A stretch of DNA of 20,446 bases from Chromobacteriaceae bacterium (GCA_030151505.1 JASLDQ010000265.1:1-20446); one strand, 5' to 3'; counted from the first letter of the stretch, positions 1-9,537 are shown. The notes: generated by a model from the letters alone, not told the origin. Made by a program: numbers and translations.

Positions 1-123
1 CGCCATGCTAAAGGCATGAAAAATAGAAGAATTGAGATGATAACGCACGCTCCACCGACCCAACGAGGCTATCCACCAGTTTTCTGTCTTTTGTCATAAA
101 TCGGCGCAATTTTGCAACAAAGC
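1..123. other. Intergenic sequence at left edge, no gene supported
   Basis: This stretch is visibly richer in A and T than the coding DNA that follows. One plus-strand frame stays open from the window edge to a TAA at 97-99 (about 32 codons), but its residues show no recognisable family. It could be the tail of a convergent gene or chance. The other two plus frames stop within the first 20 bases. A 5-bp inverted repeat (CATGC at 4-8, GCATG at 14-18) is too short to interpret. Confidence 0.5.
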
Positions 124-152
124 AAAACGCCACCTCGAAAGGTGGCGTTTTT
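124..152 (-). terminator. Bidirectional Rho-independent terminator after sucD
   Basis: The sequence holds a perfect 11-bp inverted repeat (124-134 with 141-151) around a 6-nt loop. The outer four pairs are A:T, so each strand carries a run of T after a GC-rich stem. On the minus strand the hairpin lies 25 nt past the sucD stop codon and is followed by TTTTGCTTTG, so it should end the sdh-suc transcript. The plus-strand T-run is equally good, so it could also stop rightward transcription arriving from outside the window. Confidence 0.85.
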
Positions 153-176
153 GTGTGCTGCCAGAGCCAAGCAGGC

Positions 177-1064
177 TTACAGCATGCCCTTTTCCTTCAG
201 CAGCGCGACCATGGTGCTGCCCAGTTCGGCCGGGCTGCGGGTGTAGCGGATGCCGGCACGCTCGAAGGCGGCGAACTTCTCTTCGGCAGTGCCCTTGCCA
301 CCCGAGATGATCGCACCGGCGTGGCCCATGCGCTTGCCCTTCGGCGCGGTCACGCCGGCGATGTAGCCGACGATCGGCTTGGTCACGTGGGCCTTGGCGT
401 ATTCGGCCGCTTCTTCCTCAGCGGTGCCGCCAATTTCGCCGATCATGATGATGGCTTCGGTCTGCGGGTCGTTCTGGAACAGTTCCAGCGCGTCGATGGG
501 GCTGGGGCCCGGGATCGGGTCGCCGCCGATGCCGATGCAGGTCGACGGGCCGAGGCCGGCGGCGGTGGTTTGCGCGACGGCTTCGTAGGTCAGGGTGCCG
601 GAGCGCGACACGATGCCGATCTTGCCCGGGCGGTGGATGTGGCCCGGCATGATGCCGATCTTGCATTCGCCCGGGGTGATGATGCCGGGGCAGTTCGGGC
701 CGATCAGGCGCACGCCGCCGGTCTGCTCGATGTAGCGCTTGGCCTTGAGCATGTCGAGGGTCGGCACGCCTTCGGTGATGGTGACGATCAGCTTGATGCC
801 GGAGTCCACCGCTTCGACGATGGAATCGAGCACGAACGGTGCCGGCACGTAGATGACCGAGGCATCAGCCTGGGTTTCGCGCACGGCTTCCTTCATGGTG
901 TTGAACACCGGCAGGCCGAGGTGCTGGCTGCCGCCCTTGCCTGGGGTCACGCCGCCGACGACCTTGGTGCCGTAGGCCAGTGCCTGTTCCGAGTGGAAAG
1001 TGCCGTTTTTGCCGGTGAAGCCCTGCACCAGCACTTTGGTGTCTTTATTGACGAGAACGCTCAT
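177..1064 (-). CDS. sucD: Succinyl-CoA synthetase (ADP-forming), alpha subunit
   Basis: This is the alpha subunit of succinyl-CoA ligase, which converts succinyl-CoA to succinate with substrate-level phosphorylation in the cytoplasmic TCA cycle. The 295-residue length is usual for the family. An N-terminal CoA-binding Rossmann domain (about residues 5-125, with [13 protein letters not shown] near the start) precedes the ligase domain. His248, in the [18 protein letters not shown] segment, matches the histidine that is transiently phosphorylated. The ATG at 1064 follows a CGGAG ribosome site. The gene starts 24 nt after sucC, its obligate partner, and is the last gene of the TCA block before the terminator at 124-152. 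Confidence 0.98.
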   Translation of the reverse strand: MSVLVNKDTKVLVQGFTGKNGTFHSEQALAYGTKVVGGVTPGKGGSQHLGLPVFNTMKEAVRETQADASVIYVPAPFVLDSIVEAVDSGIKLIVTITEGVPTLDMLKAKRYIEQTGGVRLIGPNCPGIITPGECKIGIMPGHIHRPGKIGIVSRSGTLTYEAVAQTTAAGLGPSTCIGIGGDPIPGPSPIDALELFQNDPQTEAIIMIGEIGGTAEEEAAEYAKAHVTKPIVGYIAGVTAPKGKRMGHAGAIISGGKGTAEEKFAAFERAGIRYTRSPAELGSTMVALLKEKGML

Positions 1065-1088
1065 AGTTAACTCCGTGGGTGCAGGTGA

Positions 1089-2252
1089 TTAGGCCAGTTG
1101 GGCGACGATCTTCTCGGCCGCGTCATTCAGGCCCTGGGCCGAAATCAGCTTGAGGCCGGATTCGTCGAGGATCTTGGCGCCGGCTTCGGCGTTGTTGCCT
1201 TCCAGACGCACCACGACCGGCACGGTCACGTTGACTTCCTTCACCGCGGCGATGATGGCTTCGGCGATCATGTCGCAACGGACGATGCCGCCGAAGATGT
1301 TGATCAGCACGCCCTTGACCGACGGGTCGGCCAGGATCAGCTTGAACGCTTCGATCACGCGCTCCTTGGTGGCGCCGCCGCCCACGTCCAGGAAGTTGGC
1401 CGGCTGGCCGCCCTTGAGCTTGATGATGTCCATGGTGGCCATGGCCAGACCGGCGCCGTTCACCATGCAGCCGATATTGCCTTCCAGCGCCACGTAGTTC
1501 AGTTCGAACTCGGAAGCCTTCAGTTCGCGCTCGTTTTCCTGCGACTTGTCGCGCAGCGCGGCCACGGCCGGCAGGCGGTACAGCGCGTTGGAGTCGATGC
1601 CGACCTTGGCGTCGACGCAGCACAGGCTGCCGTCGCCACGGATGGCGAGCGGGTTGATTTCGAACAGGGCGAAGTCGTTTTCGACGAAGGCGTTGTACGC
1701 GCCGCTCATCAGCTTGACGAATTCGTTGATCTGCTTGCCCTCGAGGCCCAGCTGGAAGGCGACTTCACGGGCCTGGAACGGCTGCAGGCCGACCAGCGGG
1801 TCGACCGTCACCTTGAGGATCTTTTCCGGGGTGTTGTGAGCTACTTCTTCGATTTCCACGCCGCCTTCGGTCGAGGCCATGAAGGTCACGCGGCGGGACG
1901 AACGGTCGACCACGGCGCCCAGATACAGTTCGCGCTGCACCGGGTACATGTCTTCGCAGACCAGCACGCTGTTGACCGGCTGGCCGTTGGCGTCGGTCTG
2001 GTAGGTCACCAGGTTCTTGCCGATCAGGCCCTTGGCGATGTCCGAGGCTTCTTCGCGGCTCTTCACCACCTTGACGCCGCCGGCCTTGCCGCGGCCACCG
2101 GCGTGGACCTGGGCCTTGATCACGGCGAACTTGCCGCCCAGCTTGTCGAATGCGGCGGCAGCTTCTTCCGGCGACACGGCCAGAACGCCTTGTTGCACCG
2201 GCAGGCCGTACTTGGCCAGCAGGGCTTTCGCTTGGTATTCGTGCAGATTCAT
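1089..2252 (-). CDS. sucC: Succinyl-CoA synthetase (ADP-forming), beta subunit
   Basis: This is the beta subunit of succinyl-CoA ligase, carrying the ATP-grasp fold that binds the nucleotide. Its 387 residues match the bacterial family length. The N-terminus [19 protein letters not shown] is the conserved family opening. The [16 protein letters not shown] segment (about residues 46-61) is the ATP-grasp nucleotide region, and the C-terminal part ([23 protein letters not shown]) is the ligase-CoA domain. The ATG at 2252 follows a purine-rich AGAGAGAAG ribosome site. The gene lies between lpd and sucD on the same strand and is presumably co-transcribed with sucD. The gap to lpd (2253-2334) contains a hairpin without a minus-strand T-run. 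Confidence 0.98.
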   Translation of the reverse strand: MNLHEYQAKALLAKYGLPVQQGVLAVSPEEAAAAFDKLGGKFAVIKAQVHAGGRGKAGGVKVVKSREEASDIAKGLIGKNLVTYQTDANGQPVNSVLVCEDMYPVQRELYLGAVVDRSSRRVTFMASTEGGVEIEEVAHNTPEKILKVTVDPLVGLQPFQAREVAFQLGLEGKQINEFVKLMSGAYNAFVENDFALFEINPLAIRGDGSLCCVDAKVGIDSNALYRLPAVAALRDKSQENERELKASEFELNYVALEGNIGCMVNGAGLAMATMDIIKLKGGQPANFLDVGGGATKERVIEAFKLILADPSVKGVLINIFGGIVRCDMIAEAIIAAVKEVNVTVPVVVRLEGNNAEAGAKILDESGLKLISAQGLNDAAEKIVAQLA

Positions 2253-2288
2253 GTGCTTCTCTCTCTGTGAGTGAGGGGGTCGTGATCA

Positions 2289-2317
2289 GGCGCGGCGGGA
2301 GCCCTCTCCCCCGCGCC
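2289..2317 (-). other. Intercistronic hairpin, lpd-sucC gap
   Basis: GGCGCGG pairs with CCGCGCC and an inner GGGAG pairs with CTCCC, giving a 12-bp stem with a one-base bulge in the 82-bp gap. No T-run follows on the transcribed minus strand, so it does not look like an intrinsic terminator. It could mark an RNA processing or stability element between the odh genes and sucCD; that role is inferred. Confidence 0.55.
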
Positions 2318-2334
2318 TTTATTGCTTTATGGGG

Positions 2335-3765
2335 TTACGAATGCAGCGCGCGCTTGTCGGCGGCCAGCGCGGCTTCGTGCATCACTTCGGACAAGGAAGG
2401 ATGCGCGTGGACGATGCGGGCGATGTCTTCGCTCGAGGCGGAGAACTCCATCGCCACCACGGCTTCGGCAACCAGCTCGGACGCGAACGGCCCGATGATG
2501 TGCACGCCGAGGATGCGGTCGGTCTTGGCATCGGCCAGCACCTTGACGGTACCCTGCGCCATGCCCAGGCCCAGCGCGCGGCCGTTGGCGGCAAAGCCGG
2601 AGGTGCCCTTCTTGTACTCGACGCCGTCCTTCTTCAACTGCTGCTCGGTCTTGCCGACCCAGGCGATTTCGGGGCTGGTGTAGATCACCCACGGAATCAT
2701 GTTGAAGTCCAGATGCGGCTTCTGGCCGGCGATGCGCTCGGCCACGCACACGCCTTCGTCGGACGCCTTGTGCGCCAGCATCGGGCCACGCACCACGTCG
2801 CCCACCGCCCACATGTTCGGCAGGTTGGTGTGGCAATGGTCATCGACCACGACAAAGCCGCGCTCGTCGAGCTGCAGGCCCACCGCCTCGGCGTTGAGGC
2901 CGGCGGTGTTGGGCACGCGGCCGATCGACACGATCAGCTTGTCGAACTCAGCGCTCTTCTGCTCGCCGTTCAGCTCGTACTTGACCGTCACCGACTTCTT
3001 GCCGGTCACGATTTCGCCGATCTTGACGCCCAGCTGGATGTCCAGGCCGGTGTCCTTGGTCAGCGTCTTGAACGCCTCCTTGGCGATCTGCTCGTCGGCA
3101 GCGGCCAGGAAAGTCGGCATCGCTTCGAGCACGGTCACTTCCGCGCCCAGGCGCTTCCACACCGAGCCCATTTCCAGGCCGATCACGCCGGAACCGATCA
3201 CGCCGAGGCGCTTGGGCACTTCGGTCAGCGCCAGCGCGCCTTCGTTGTCGAGCACAAGCTTGTTGTCGACGGCCGTGCCCGGCAGCGGGCGCGGGGTCGA
3301 ACCGGTAGCGAGGATCACGTGGGTAGCTTCGATCTGCTCGACCTTGGCACCGTCGGCGACTTCGATCTGCCACTTCTCGTTGCTGCGGCCGACCAGCTTG
3401 CCCAGACCGTGCAGGTTGGCCACCTTGTTCTTCTTGAACAGGAAGGCGATGCCGCCGGCGTTCTTGGTGATGATCTCGTTCTTGCGCTTGAGCATCTGGG
3501 CGATGTCCATCTGCGCGCCCTTGACCGTGATGCCGTGCTTGGCAAAGTCGTGCTGGACTGCGTGATAGTTCTCGCTCGACTGCAGCAGCGCCTTGGACGG
3601 GATGCAACCGACGTTCAGGCAGGTGCCGCCGAGGCTGGGCTGGCCTTCCGGGTTCTTGGTCGCATCGACGCAAGCGGTATTGAAACCGAGCTGGGCCGCG
3701 CGGATCGCCGCGACGTAGCCGCCGGGGCCGCCGCCGATCACGACGACATCGAATTGTTGGGACAT
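2335..3765 (-). CDS. lpdA: Dihydrolipoyl dehydrogenase (E3)
   Basis: This is the flavoprotein E3, which reoxidises the dihydrolipoyl group of the E2 subunit and reduces NAD+. The 476-residue reading begins with [20 protein letters not shown], an FAD-binding Rossmann motif (residues 6-20). The redox-active disulfide is Cys49/Cys54 in [14 protein letters not shown] second dinucleotide motif ([14 protein letters not shown]) binds NAD. The C-terminal dimer domain carries the catalytic dyad, His455 and Glu460, in HAHPSLSE. The frame is open a further 32 codons upstream, but the ATG at 3765 has the family N-terminus and an ACGAGGG ribosome site. There is no N-terminal lipoyl domain. Its place after sucA-sucB points to 2-oxoglutarate dehydrogenase, though E3 may also serve other complexes. 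Confidence 0.97.
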   Translation of the reverse strand: MSQQFDVVVIGGGPGGYVAAIRAAQLGFNTACVDATKNPEGQPSLGGTCLNVGCIPSKALLQSSENYHAVQHDFAKHGITVKGAQMDIAQMLKRKNEIITKNAGGIAFLFKKNKVANLHGLGKLVGRSNEKWQIEVADGAKVEQIEATHVILATGSTPRPLPGTAVDNKLVLDNEGALALTEVPKRLGVIGSGVIGLEMGSVWKRLGAEVTVLEAMPTFLAAADEQIAKEAFKTLTKDTGLDIQLGVKIGEIVTGKKSVTVKYELNGEQKSAEFDKLIVSIGRVPNTAGLNAEAVGLQLDERGFVVVDDHCHTNLPNMWAVGDVVRGPMLAHKASDEGVCVAERIAGQKPHLDFNMIPWVIYTSPEIAWVGKTEQQLKKDGVEYKKGTSGFAANGRALGLGMAQGTVKVLADAKTDRILGVHIIGPFASELVAEAVVAMEFSASSEDIARIVHAHPSLSEVMHEAALAADKRALHS

Positions 3766-3802
3766 GCTAAACCCTCGTGAGGTGTGAAACGTCAAACATG
3801 GA

Positions 3803-3862
3803 ACGCGAACCGGCACAGCGTGCCGGAAGGTGAAGCACCGGCGGGTCGCGCCGCGCCTCACC
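3803..3862 (-). other. Intercistronic hairpins, sucB-lpd gap
   Basis: A perfect 7-bp stem with a 3-nt loop (CCGGCAC at 3810-3816, GTGCCGG at 3820-3826) lies in the 114-bp gap. Beside it a longer-range 7-bp pairing, AAGGTGA with TCACCTT, encloses a GC-rich segment. Neither is followed by a T-run on the minus strand, so termination is unlikely. A role in mRNA processing is inferred. Confidence 0.45.
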
Positions 3863-3879
3863 TTTCAGCGTTCACTTTT

Positions 3880-5082
3880 TCACAGATCCAGCAGCAGGCG
3901 GGCCGGATCTTCGATCGCATCCTTGATCGCCACCAGCGACAGCACCGCTTCGCGGCCGTCGATGATCCGGTGATCGTAGGACTGGGCCAGATACATCATC
4001 GGGCGCACCACCACCTGGCCGTTTTCGACCACGGCGCGTTCCTTGGTGGCGTGCATGCCAAGGATGGCCGACTGCGGCGGGTTGATGATCGGGGTCGACA
4101 TCATCGAACCGAAGGTACCACCGTTGGAGATGGTGTAGGTGCCGCCGGTCAGCTCGTCCATGCCGAGCTTGCCTTCCTGCGCGCGCTTGCCGAAATCGGC
4201 AATGGTCTTCTCGATGTCGGCCAGGCTCAGCTGGTCGGCGTTGCGGATCACCGGCACCACCAGACCGCGCGGGCTGCCCACGGCCACGCCGATGTCGAAG
4301 TAGCCATGGTAGACGATGTCGGTACCATCGACCGAGGCGTTCACCACCGGGTATTTCTTCAGCGCGGCCACGACGGCCTTGACGAAGAAGCCCATGAAGC
4401 CGAGCTTGATGCCGTGTTCCTTCTCGAACTTGTCCTTGTACTTGTTGCGCAGATCCATCACCGGCTTCATGTTCACTTCGTTGAAGGTGGTGAGGATGGC
4501 GTTGGTCTGCTGCGACTCGAGCAGGCGCTCGGCCACGCGCTGGCGCAGGCGCGACATCGGCACGCGCTGTTCCGTGCGGTCGCCCAGTGCGCCCGGCAGG
4601 ATCACGGCCGGCGCGGCAACCTTGGCCGGCGCCGCGGCGGGCTTGGCGGCAGCAGCGGCGACGTCTTCCTTCAGCACACGGCCATCACGGCCGCTGCCGG
4701 CCACATTGGCCAGATCCACGCCGGCTTCGGCGGCGAGCTTTTTCGCGGCCGGCATGGCAGCAGCGCCAGCCACCGGGGCGGACACGGAGGCAGCCGGAGC
4801 CGGGGCGGCAGCGGCTGCAGCCGGAGCGGCCACACCGGCTTGGGCGGCGGTGTCGATCTTGGCGATCAGCTGGCCGCTGACCACGGTCGCGCCGTCGGCT
4901 TCGATGATTTCGACCAGCACGCCGGCTTGCGGGGCCGGCAGTTCGAGCACGACCTTGTCGGTTTCCAGATCGATCAGGTTTTCGTCACGGTTGACGAATT
5001 CGCCTGCCTTCTTGTGCCAGGACACCAGCGTGGCTTCGGACACCGATTCCGGCAATTGCGGCACTTTGACTTCGATCAGCAT
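3880..5082 (-). CDS. sucB: 2-oxoglutarate dehydrogenase E2, dihydrolipoyl succinyltransferase
   Basis: This is the core E2 subunit of the 2-oxoglutarate dehydrogenase complex, which moves the succinyl group from E1-bound thiamine diphosphate through lipoyl-lysine to CoA. It has 400 residues. The N-terminal lipoyl domain (1-77) carries the lipoylated Lys43 in the ETDKVVL turn. An Ala/Pro-rich flexible linker (about 78-110) leads to a peripheral-subunit-binding domain (about 110-143). A second Ala/Pro linker leads to the trimer-forming catalytic domain (about 170-400), where His371 and Asp375 in [10 protein letters not shown] match the acyltransferase active site. The N-terminus [17 protein letters not shown] is typical of succinyl rather than acetyl transferases. 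The ATG at 5082 follows a TGGAG ribosome site. It lies between sucA and lpd on the same strand. Confidence 0.98.
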   Translation of the reverse strand: MLIEVKVPQLPESVSEATLVSWHKKAGEFVNRDENLIDLETDKVVLELPAPQAGVLVEIIEADGATVVSGQLIAKIDTAAQAGVAAPAAAAAAPAPAASVSAPVAGAAAMPAAKKLAAEAGVDLANVAGSGRDGRVLKEDVAAAAAKPAAAPAKVAAPAVILPGALGDRTEQRVPMSRLRQRVAERLLESQQTNAILTTFNEVNMKPVMDLRNKYKDKFEKEHGIKLGFMGFFVKAVVAALKKYPVVNASVDGTDIVYHGYFDIGVAVGSPRGLVVPVIRNADQLSLADIEKTIADFGKRAQEGKLGMDELTGGTYTISNGGTFGSMMSTPIINPPQSAILGMHATKERAVVENGQVVVRPMMYLAQSYDHRIIDGREAVLSLVAIKDAIEDPARLLLDL

Positions 5083-5100
5083 GTGATGGGCTCCAGTGTT

Positions 5101-5161
5101 GGCGGCATGAAAGGATTGCCGCCTTATCGTTAGATGCGTGGAACCCCGGCCGGGGCCGGGG
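5101..5161 (-). other. Paired intercistronic hairpins, sucA-sucB gap
   Basis: Two stem-loops lie in this 93-bp gap. GGCGGCA (5101-5107) pairs with TGCCGCC (5117-5123) around a 9-nt loop. CCCCGGC (5144-5150) pairs with GCCGGGG (5155-5161) around a 4-nt loop. Neither has a minus-strand T-run. They fit mRNA-stabilising or processing structures between E1 and E2 coding regions, which is inference. Confidence 0.5.
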
Positions 5162-5175
5162 CTGTCTCCTGTTGA

Positions 5176-8001
5176 TTACTTGGCGAAGCTCATCGCTTCG
5201 TCGAGGAAGGCCTTGAGCTGGGCGACGTGCTTGCTCATATACCCCACCGCCGGCGAGGCCGACGACGGGCGGCCGGCGAAGGTCAGGGTCTGCTTCGGCC
5301 CCACCTGGGCTTCGAGTCGGTGGCGGATCTGGTACCAGGCGCCCTGATTCTTCGGCTCTTCCTGCACCCACATGATTTCCTTGGCCGCCGGGAACCGGGC
5401 CAGCTCGGCGGCCAGCTGTTCGGTCGGGAACGGGTAGAGCTGCTCGACGCGGACGATGGCGATGTCCTTGATCTCGCGCTCCTTGCGGGCATTGACCAGA
5501 TCGTAGTAGACCTGACCGGCGCACAGAACCACGCGCTTGACCTTCTTGGCATCCAGCGCCTCGACTTCGCCGATCACCGGCTTGAAGCTGCCCGAGGTGA
5601 AGTCTTCCAGCGAGCTCATCGAGTCCTTGAAGCGCAGCAGGCGCTTGGACATCGGGATCACCAGCGGCTTGCGGTACGGGCGCAGCATCTGGCGACGCAG
5701 CATGTGGAACATCTGCGCGGAAGTGGTCGGCATAACGACCTGGATGTTGTGCTCGGCGCACAACTGCAGGTAGCGCTCGACACGGGCCGAGCTGTGTTCC
5801 GGACCCTGGCCGTCGTAGCCGTGCGGCAGGATCATGGTCAGGCCGCACAGACGGCCCCACTTGGTCTCGCCCGACACGATGAACTGGTCGATCGCCACCT
5901 GGGCGCCGTTGGCGAAGTCGCCGAACTGGCCTTCCCAGATGGTGAGTTCGTTCGGAGCCGAGCAGGCGTAGCCGTATTCGTAGGCCAGCACCGCTTCCTC
6001 GTTGAGGATGGAGTCGATCACCAGGAATTCGGCCTGGTTGTCGGACAGGTTGCGCAGCGGCACGTAGGCGCCGGCATCCCAGCGTTCGCGGTTCTGATCG
6101 TGCAGGACGGCATGGCGGTGCGAGAAGGTGCCGCGACCGGAGTCTTCCCCGGAGATGCGCACGCCGTAGCCGTTTTCCACCAGGCTGGCGTAGGCCAGCG
6201 TTTCGGCCATGCCCCAGTCCAGCGGCTGGTTGCCGGCGCCCATTTCGCGGCGGGCGGTCAGGAGCTTGGCAACGGTCGGATGCGGCTTGAAGCCTTCCGG
6301 CAGCGTGGTGAGCTTGTCGCTCAGGCGCTTGATGTCGCCGACCGGCAGCGAGGTATCGACCGGATGGGCCCAGTGGGTGCCGATGTAGGGGGTGAAGTCC
6401 AGCTTGTATTCGCGGGTGTAGTTGCTGAGGACGGTCTGCTCGACATGCTCACCCTTGTCCAGCGCGTCACGGTAGTCGCGAATCAGCCCTTCGGCGTCCT
6501 CGGCCTTGACGATGCCTTCGTTGACCAGACGCTCGACGTACTTCGCGCGCACGCCCGGGTGCTTGGCGATCCGCTTGTACATCATCGGCTGGGTCAGCAT
6601 CGGGTCGTCACCCTCGTTGTGACCAAGTTTGCGGAAGCAAACCATGTCGATGACGACGTCCTTCTTGAACTGCATGCGGAAGGCCAGCGCGGCCTGCATC
6701 ACGAAGCACACGGCTTCCGGATCGTCGCCGTTCACGTGGAAGATCGGCGCCTCGACCATCTTGGCGATGTCGGTCGAGTACATGCTCGAGCGCATGTCGC
6801 GGGTGTCCGACGTGGTGAAGCCGACCTGGTTGTTGACGACCAGGTGGACCGTGCCGCCGGTGCCATAACCGCGGGTCTGCGACAGGTTGAAGGTCCCCTG
6901 GTTGACGCCGAGGCCGCCGAAGGCGGCGTCGCCGTGGATCAGCAGCGGCACGACCTGGGTACGCTCGGCGTCGCGGCGGCGGGTCTGGCGCGCGCGCACC
7001 GAACCTTCGACCACCGGGTTGACGATTTCGAGGTGGGACGGGTTGAACGCCAGGCTGACGTGCATCGGACCGTTCGGGGTCGGAACGTCGCTGGAGAAGC
7101 CCATGTGGTACTTCACGTCACCGCTCGGCAGTTCGACCGCCGGCTTGCCCTCAAATTCGGCGAACAGGTCGCGCGGCAGCTTGCCCAGGGTGTTGACCAG
7201 CACGTTCAGACGGCCGCGGTGGGCCATGCCGACGATCAGTTCCTTGACGCCGACGGCGGTGGCGTTCTGGATCAGCTGATCCAGCGCGGCGATCATCGAT
7301 TCGCCGCCTTCAAGCGAGAAGCGCTTCTGGCCGACGTATTTGGTGTGCAGGTAGCGTTCCAGCGTTTCGGCCGCGGTCACCTGCTTGAGGATGCGCTTCT
7401 TGGCATCGGCGGTGTAGCGCGGGGTCGAGCGGCTGCCTTCGAAATAGTTCTGTACCCAGCGCTTCTGCTCCGAATCCATGATGTGCATGTATTCGAGGCC
7501 GATGTTGCCGCAGTAGGTCTGCTTGAGGGCGCCGAGGATTTCGGACAACGGGCCCTTGTCGAGGCCGACGTAGGAACCGGTGTTGTAGACCTGCGCCATG
7601 TCGGCGTCGGTCAGGCCGTGGTAGGCCGGGTCGAGTTCGGGCACCGGCGCGGTGTCCATGCGCTTGAGCGGGTCGAGGTTGGCCCAGCGGTTACCCAGCA
7701 CGCGGTAGGCCGAGATCAGCTTGAGAACGGCCACCTGCTTTTGCATCGCGTCCCAGGTGGCGGCTTCACTCTTGGCCACGTAGTTGCGCGGCTGCTTGGC
7801 CAGCTGGATGAAGGATTCCTGGATGGGCTGGTGCGGCACGTCACGCACGGCGGCGTTGCCGGTCTGCTGCAGCTTGTCGAAGTAGTCGCGCCATTCAGCG
7901 GAAACGGATGTCGAATCGGTGAGGTACTGTTCGTACAACTCCTCGATGAACGGAGCATTCCCGCCAAACAGGTAGGACTGGCTCATGGAGGCTTGCATCA
8001 T
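5176..8001 (-). CDS. sucA: 2-oxoglutarate dehydrogenase E1 component
   Basis: This is the thiamine-diphosphate-dependent E1 subunit, which decarboxylates 2-oxoglutarate and reductively succinylates the lipoyl group of SucB. The 941 residues agree with the usual bacterial length of about 930-950. The N-terminal E2-binding segment (GGNAPFIEELYEQYL, near residue 12) is recognisable. The thiamine/Mg site is seen as HGDAAFGG through NNQVGFTT (about residues 356-392), and the MAHRGRLNVLVN motif lies before it. The frame extends 26 codons further upstream to a GTG, but the tandem ATGs at 8001 and 7998 follow an AAAGGG ribosome site and match the family start. It is downstream of gltA across a 152-bp gap that may hold its own control element. 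Confidence 0.98.
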   Translation of the reverse strand: MMQASMSQSYLFGGNAPFIEELYEQYLTDSTSVSAEWRDYFDKLQQTGNAAVRDVPHQPIQESFIQLAKQPRNYVAKSEAATWDAMQKQVAVLKLISAYRVLGNRWANLDPLKRMDTAPVPELDPAYHGLTDADMAQVYNTGSYVGLDKGPLSEILGALKQTYCGNIGLEYMHIMDSEQKRWVQNYFEGSRSTPRYTADAKKRILKQVTAAETLERYLHTKYVGQKRFSLEGGESMIAALDQLIQNATAVGVKELIVGMAHRGRLNVLVNTLGKLPRDLFAEFEGKPAVELPSGDVKYHMGFSSDVPTPNGPMHVSLAFNPSHLEIVNPVVEGSVRARQTRRRDAERTQVVPLLIHGDAAFGGLGVNQGTFNLSQTRGYGTGGTVHLVVNNQVGFTTSDTRDMRSSMYSTDIAKMVEAPIFHVNGDDPEAVCFVMQAALAFRMQFKKDVVIDMVCFRKLGHNEGDDPMLTQPMMYKRIAKHPGVRAKYVERLVNEGIVKAEDAEGLIRDYRDALDKGEHVEQTVLSNYTREYKLDFTPYIGTHWAHPVDTSLPVGDIKRLSDKLTTLPEGFKPHPTVAKLLTARREMGAGNQPLDWGMAETLAYASLVENGYGVRISGEDSGRGTFSHRHAVLHDQNRERWDAGAYVPLRNLSDNQAEFLVIDSILNEEAVLAYEYGYACSAPNELTIWEGQFGDFANGAQVAIDQFIVSGETKWGRLCGLTMILPHGYDGQGPEHSSARVERYLQLCAEHNIQVVMPTTSAQMFHMLRRQMLRPYRKPLVIPMSKRLLRFKDSMSSLEDFTSGSFKPVIGEVEALDAKKVKRVVLCAGQVYYDLVNARKEREIKDIAIVRVEQLYPFPTEQLAAELARFPAAKEIMWVQEEPKNQGAWYQIRHRLEAQVGPKQTLTFAGRPSSASPAVGYMSKHVAQLKAFLDEAMSFAK

Positions 8002-8054
8002 GGTATGCGACCCTTTGTAGTGGCTAGTTTGCAGCGTGAAAAAGCGTTGTCGGC

Positions 8055-8073
8055 TTGACGCCCGGGGCGTCAA
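8055..8073. promoter_or_regulatory. Perfect 19-nt inverted repeat upstream of sucA
   Basis: TTGACGCCC (8055-8063) and GGGCGTCAA (8065-8073) are perfect inverted arms around one central base, 54 nt upstream of the sucA start. On the minus strand the left arm begins with TTGACG, which resembles a sigma70 -35 box, but I see no good -10 element 16-18 nt downstream. It may be a dimeric repressor site, or an RNA stem of 8 bp with a 3-nt loop in the gltA-sucA transcript. No regulator can be assigned. Confidence 0.45.
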
Positions 8074-8107
8074 CTCCACAGCACTCTCGGCTGGTTCGAT
8101 GCGGAAA

Positions 8108-8136
8108 GCGCGGCGGCGGACGGACCGCCACCGCGC
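8108..8136 (-). other. GC-rich hairpin after gltA
   Basis: GCGCGG pairs with CCGCGC and GGCGG with CCGCC across one C/A mismatch, around a 5-nt loop, 18 nt past the gltA stop. On the minus strand only TTT follows the stem, so it could act as a weak or partial terminator, reducing gltA readthrough into sucA. This reading is tentative. Confidence 0.45.
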
Positions 8137-8153
8137 CTGTCGTCATGAATGAC

Positions 8154-9443
8154 TTACTTGCGGGCGCCCACGTCGGCGTAGTCGCGGCGCGGCGAGCCGG
8201 TGTACAACTGGCGCGGACGGCCGATCTTCATGGCCGGGTCGGAGATCATCTCGGCCCAGTGGCTGATCCAGCCCACGGTGCGGGCCAGCGCGAAGATCGG
8301 GGTGAACATCGAGACCGGGATGCCGATGGCCGACAGCACGATGCCCGAGTAGAAGTCCACGTTCGGGTAGAGCTTGCGCTCGATGAAGTACGGATCTTCC
8401 AGCGCGATCTTTTCCAGCGCCATGGCGAGCTTGAACTTCGGATCGTTGTGCAGGCCCAGTTCGGCCAGCACTTCGTCGCAGGTCTGCTTCATGATCTTGG
8501 CGCGCGGGTCCATGTTCTTGTACACGCGGTGGCCGAAGCCCATCAGCTTGTGGGTCTTGGCCTTCACGCCTTCCATGAAGGCCGGCACATTGTCAACCGA
8601 ACCGATCTCGTCCAGCATCTTCAGCACGGCTTCGTTGGCGCCGCCGTGCGACGGGCCCCACAGGCAGGCGATGCCGGCGGCGATGCAGGCGAACGGGTTG
8701 GCGCCCGACGAACCGGCCAGACGGACGGTCGAGGTCGAGGCGTTCTGCTCGTGGTCGGCATGCAGGATGAAGATGCGGTCCAGCGCCTTGGCCAGCACCG
8801 GATTGACCTTGTACTCCTCGCACGGGGTCGAGAACATCATGTGCAGGAAGTTCTCGGCGTAGGACAGGCCGTTCTTCGGATAGCTGAACGGCAGGCCCTT
8901 GTTGTAGCGGTAGGCCTGGGCGGCGATGTTCGGAATCTTGGCGATCAGGCGATGGGCCGACACTTCGCGGTGGTGCGCGTCGTTGATGTCGAGCGAATCG
9001 TGATAGAAGGCCGACAGTGCGCCCACCACGCCGACCATCACGGCCATCGGGTGCGCGTCGCGGCGGAAGCCCTTGAACACCGTCAGGATCTGGTCGTGCA
9101 GCATGTTATGGCGCAGGATCTTGCTGTCGAAATCAGCCTTCTGCGCCGCGGTCGGCAATTCGCCGTTCAGCAGCAGGTAGCAGCTTTCGAGGAAATCCGA
9201 CTTTTCCGCCAGTTGTTCGATCGGGTAGCCGCGGTAGTAGAGCTGGCCCAGATCGCCGTCGATGAAGGTGATCTTGGATTCGCACGAGGCGGTCGCCAGG
9301 AAGCCGGGATCGAAGGTGAACATGCCGGTCTTGCCGAAAGCGCGGATGTCGACGACGTCCGGGCCCAGCGTACCAGCCATCACCGGGAATTCCATCGACT
9401 GGCCTTCGGCGTAGTTCAGTGTGACTTTGCGATTAGTTTCCAC
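8154..9443 (-). CDS. gltA: Citrate synthase (type II, hexameric type)
   Basis: Citrate synthase condenses acetyl-CoA and oxaloacetate to citrate, the entry step of the TCA cycle. The 429 residues match the large Gram-negative type, which in other species is hexameric and inhibited by NADH. Catalytic residues are in place: His266 (WGPSHGGAN), His305 (MGFGHRVYK) and Asp363 (NVDFYSG). The citrate/oxaloacetate-binding [11 protein letters not shown] stretch is present near residue 228. The start is GTG, not ATG: it lies 8 nt after a strong AAGAGGGAG ribosome site, and no in-frame ATG upstream fits. The gene lies between sdhE and sucA, so its product can be made together with the rest of the oxidative branch. 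Confidence 0.98.
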   Translation of the reverse strand: METNRKVTLNYAEGQSMEFPVMAGTLGPDVVDIRAFGKTGMFTFDPGFLATASCESKITFIDGDLGQLYYRGYPIEQLAEKSDFLESCYLLLNGELPTAAQKADFDSKILRHNMLHDQILTVFKGFRRDAHPMAVMVGVVGALSAFYHDSLDINDAHHREVSAHRLIAKIPNIAAQAYRYNKGLPFSYPKNGLSYAENFLHMMFSTPCEEYKVNPVLAKALDRIFILHADHEQNASTSTVRLAGSSGANPFACIAAGIACLWGPSHGGANEAVLKMLDEIGSVDNVPAFMEGVKAKTHKLMGFGHRVYKNMDPRAKIMKQTCDEVLAELGLHNDPKFKLAMALEKIALEDPYFIERKLYPNVDFYSGIVLSAIGIPVSMFTPIFALARTVGWISHWAEMISDPAMKIGRPRQLYTGSPRRDYADVGARK

Positions 9444-9489
9444 AACTTACTCCCTCTTAAAACCTTGCATTGTGTAGACCGCCCCGCCA

Positions 9490-9520
9490 GCGCCTGCAGT
9501 CGTTGAGATGCAGCCGGCGC
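9490..9520 (-). other. Hairpin in the sdhE-gltA gap
   Basis: GCGCC and TGCA (9490-9498) pair with TGCA (9509-9512) and GGCGC (9516-9520), leaving a 3-nt bulge and a 10-nt loop. It lies between the sdhE stop and the gltA ribosome site in a 94-bp gap and has no T-run on the transcribed strand. It may be an RNA processing site or part of a gltA leader. Confidence 0.4.
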
Positions 9521-9537
9521 GGCGCGGGGTGTTCTGG

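Noticed and set aside
1..99. Possible C-terminal end of a plus-strand gene convergent with sucD
   Set aside because: About 32 open codons with a stop at 97-99 are too few to tell from chance, and the residues match no family I recognise.
5227..8058. A 943-codon open frame on the plus strand opposite sucA, and similar long open frames opposite sdhA, lpd, gltA and sucC
   Set aside because: These are shadows of high-GC codon usage. Their translations are low-complexity and rich in Arg, His, Ala, Gly and Asp with no recognisable domain, while the opposite strand encodes complete conserved enzymes with ribosome sites.
8002..8079. A 26-residue N-terminal extension of sucA from a GTG
   Set aside because: It runs through the 19-nt inverted repeat and has no ribosome site; the tandem ATGs at 8001/7998 follow AAAGGG and match the family.
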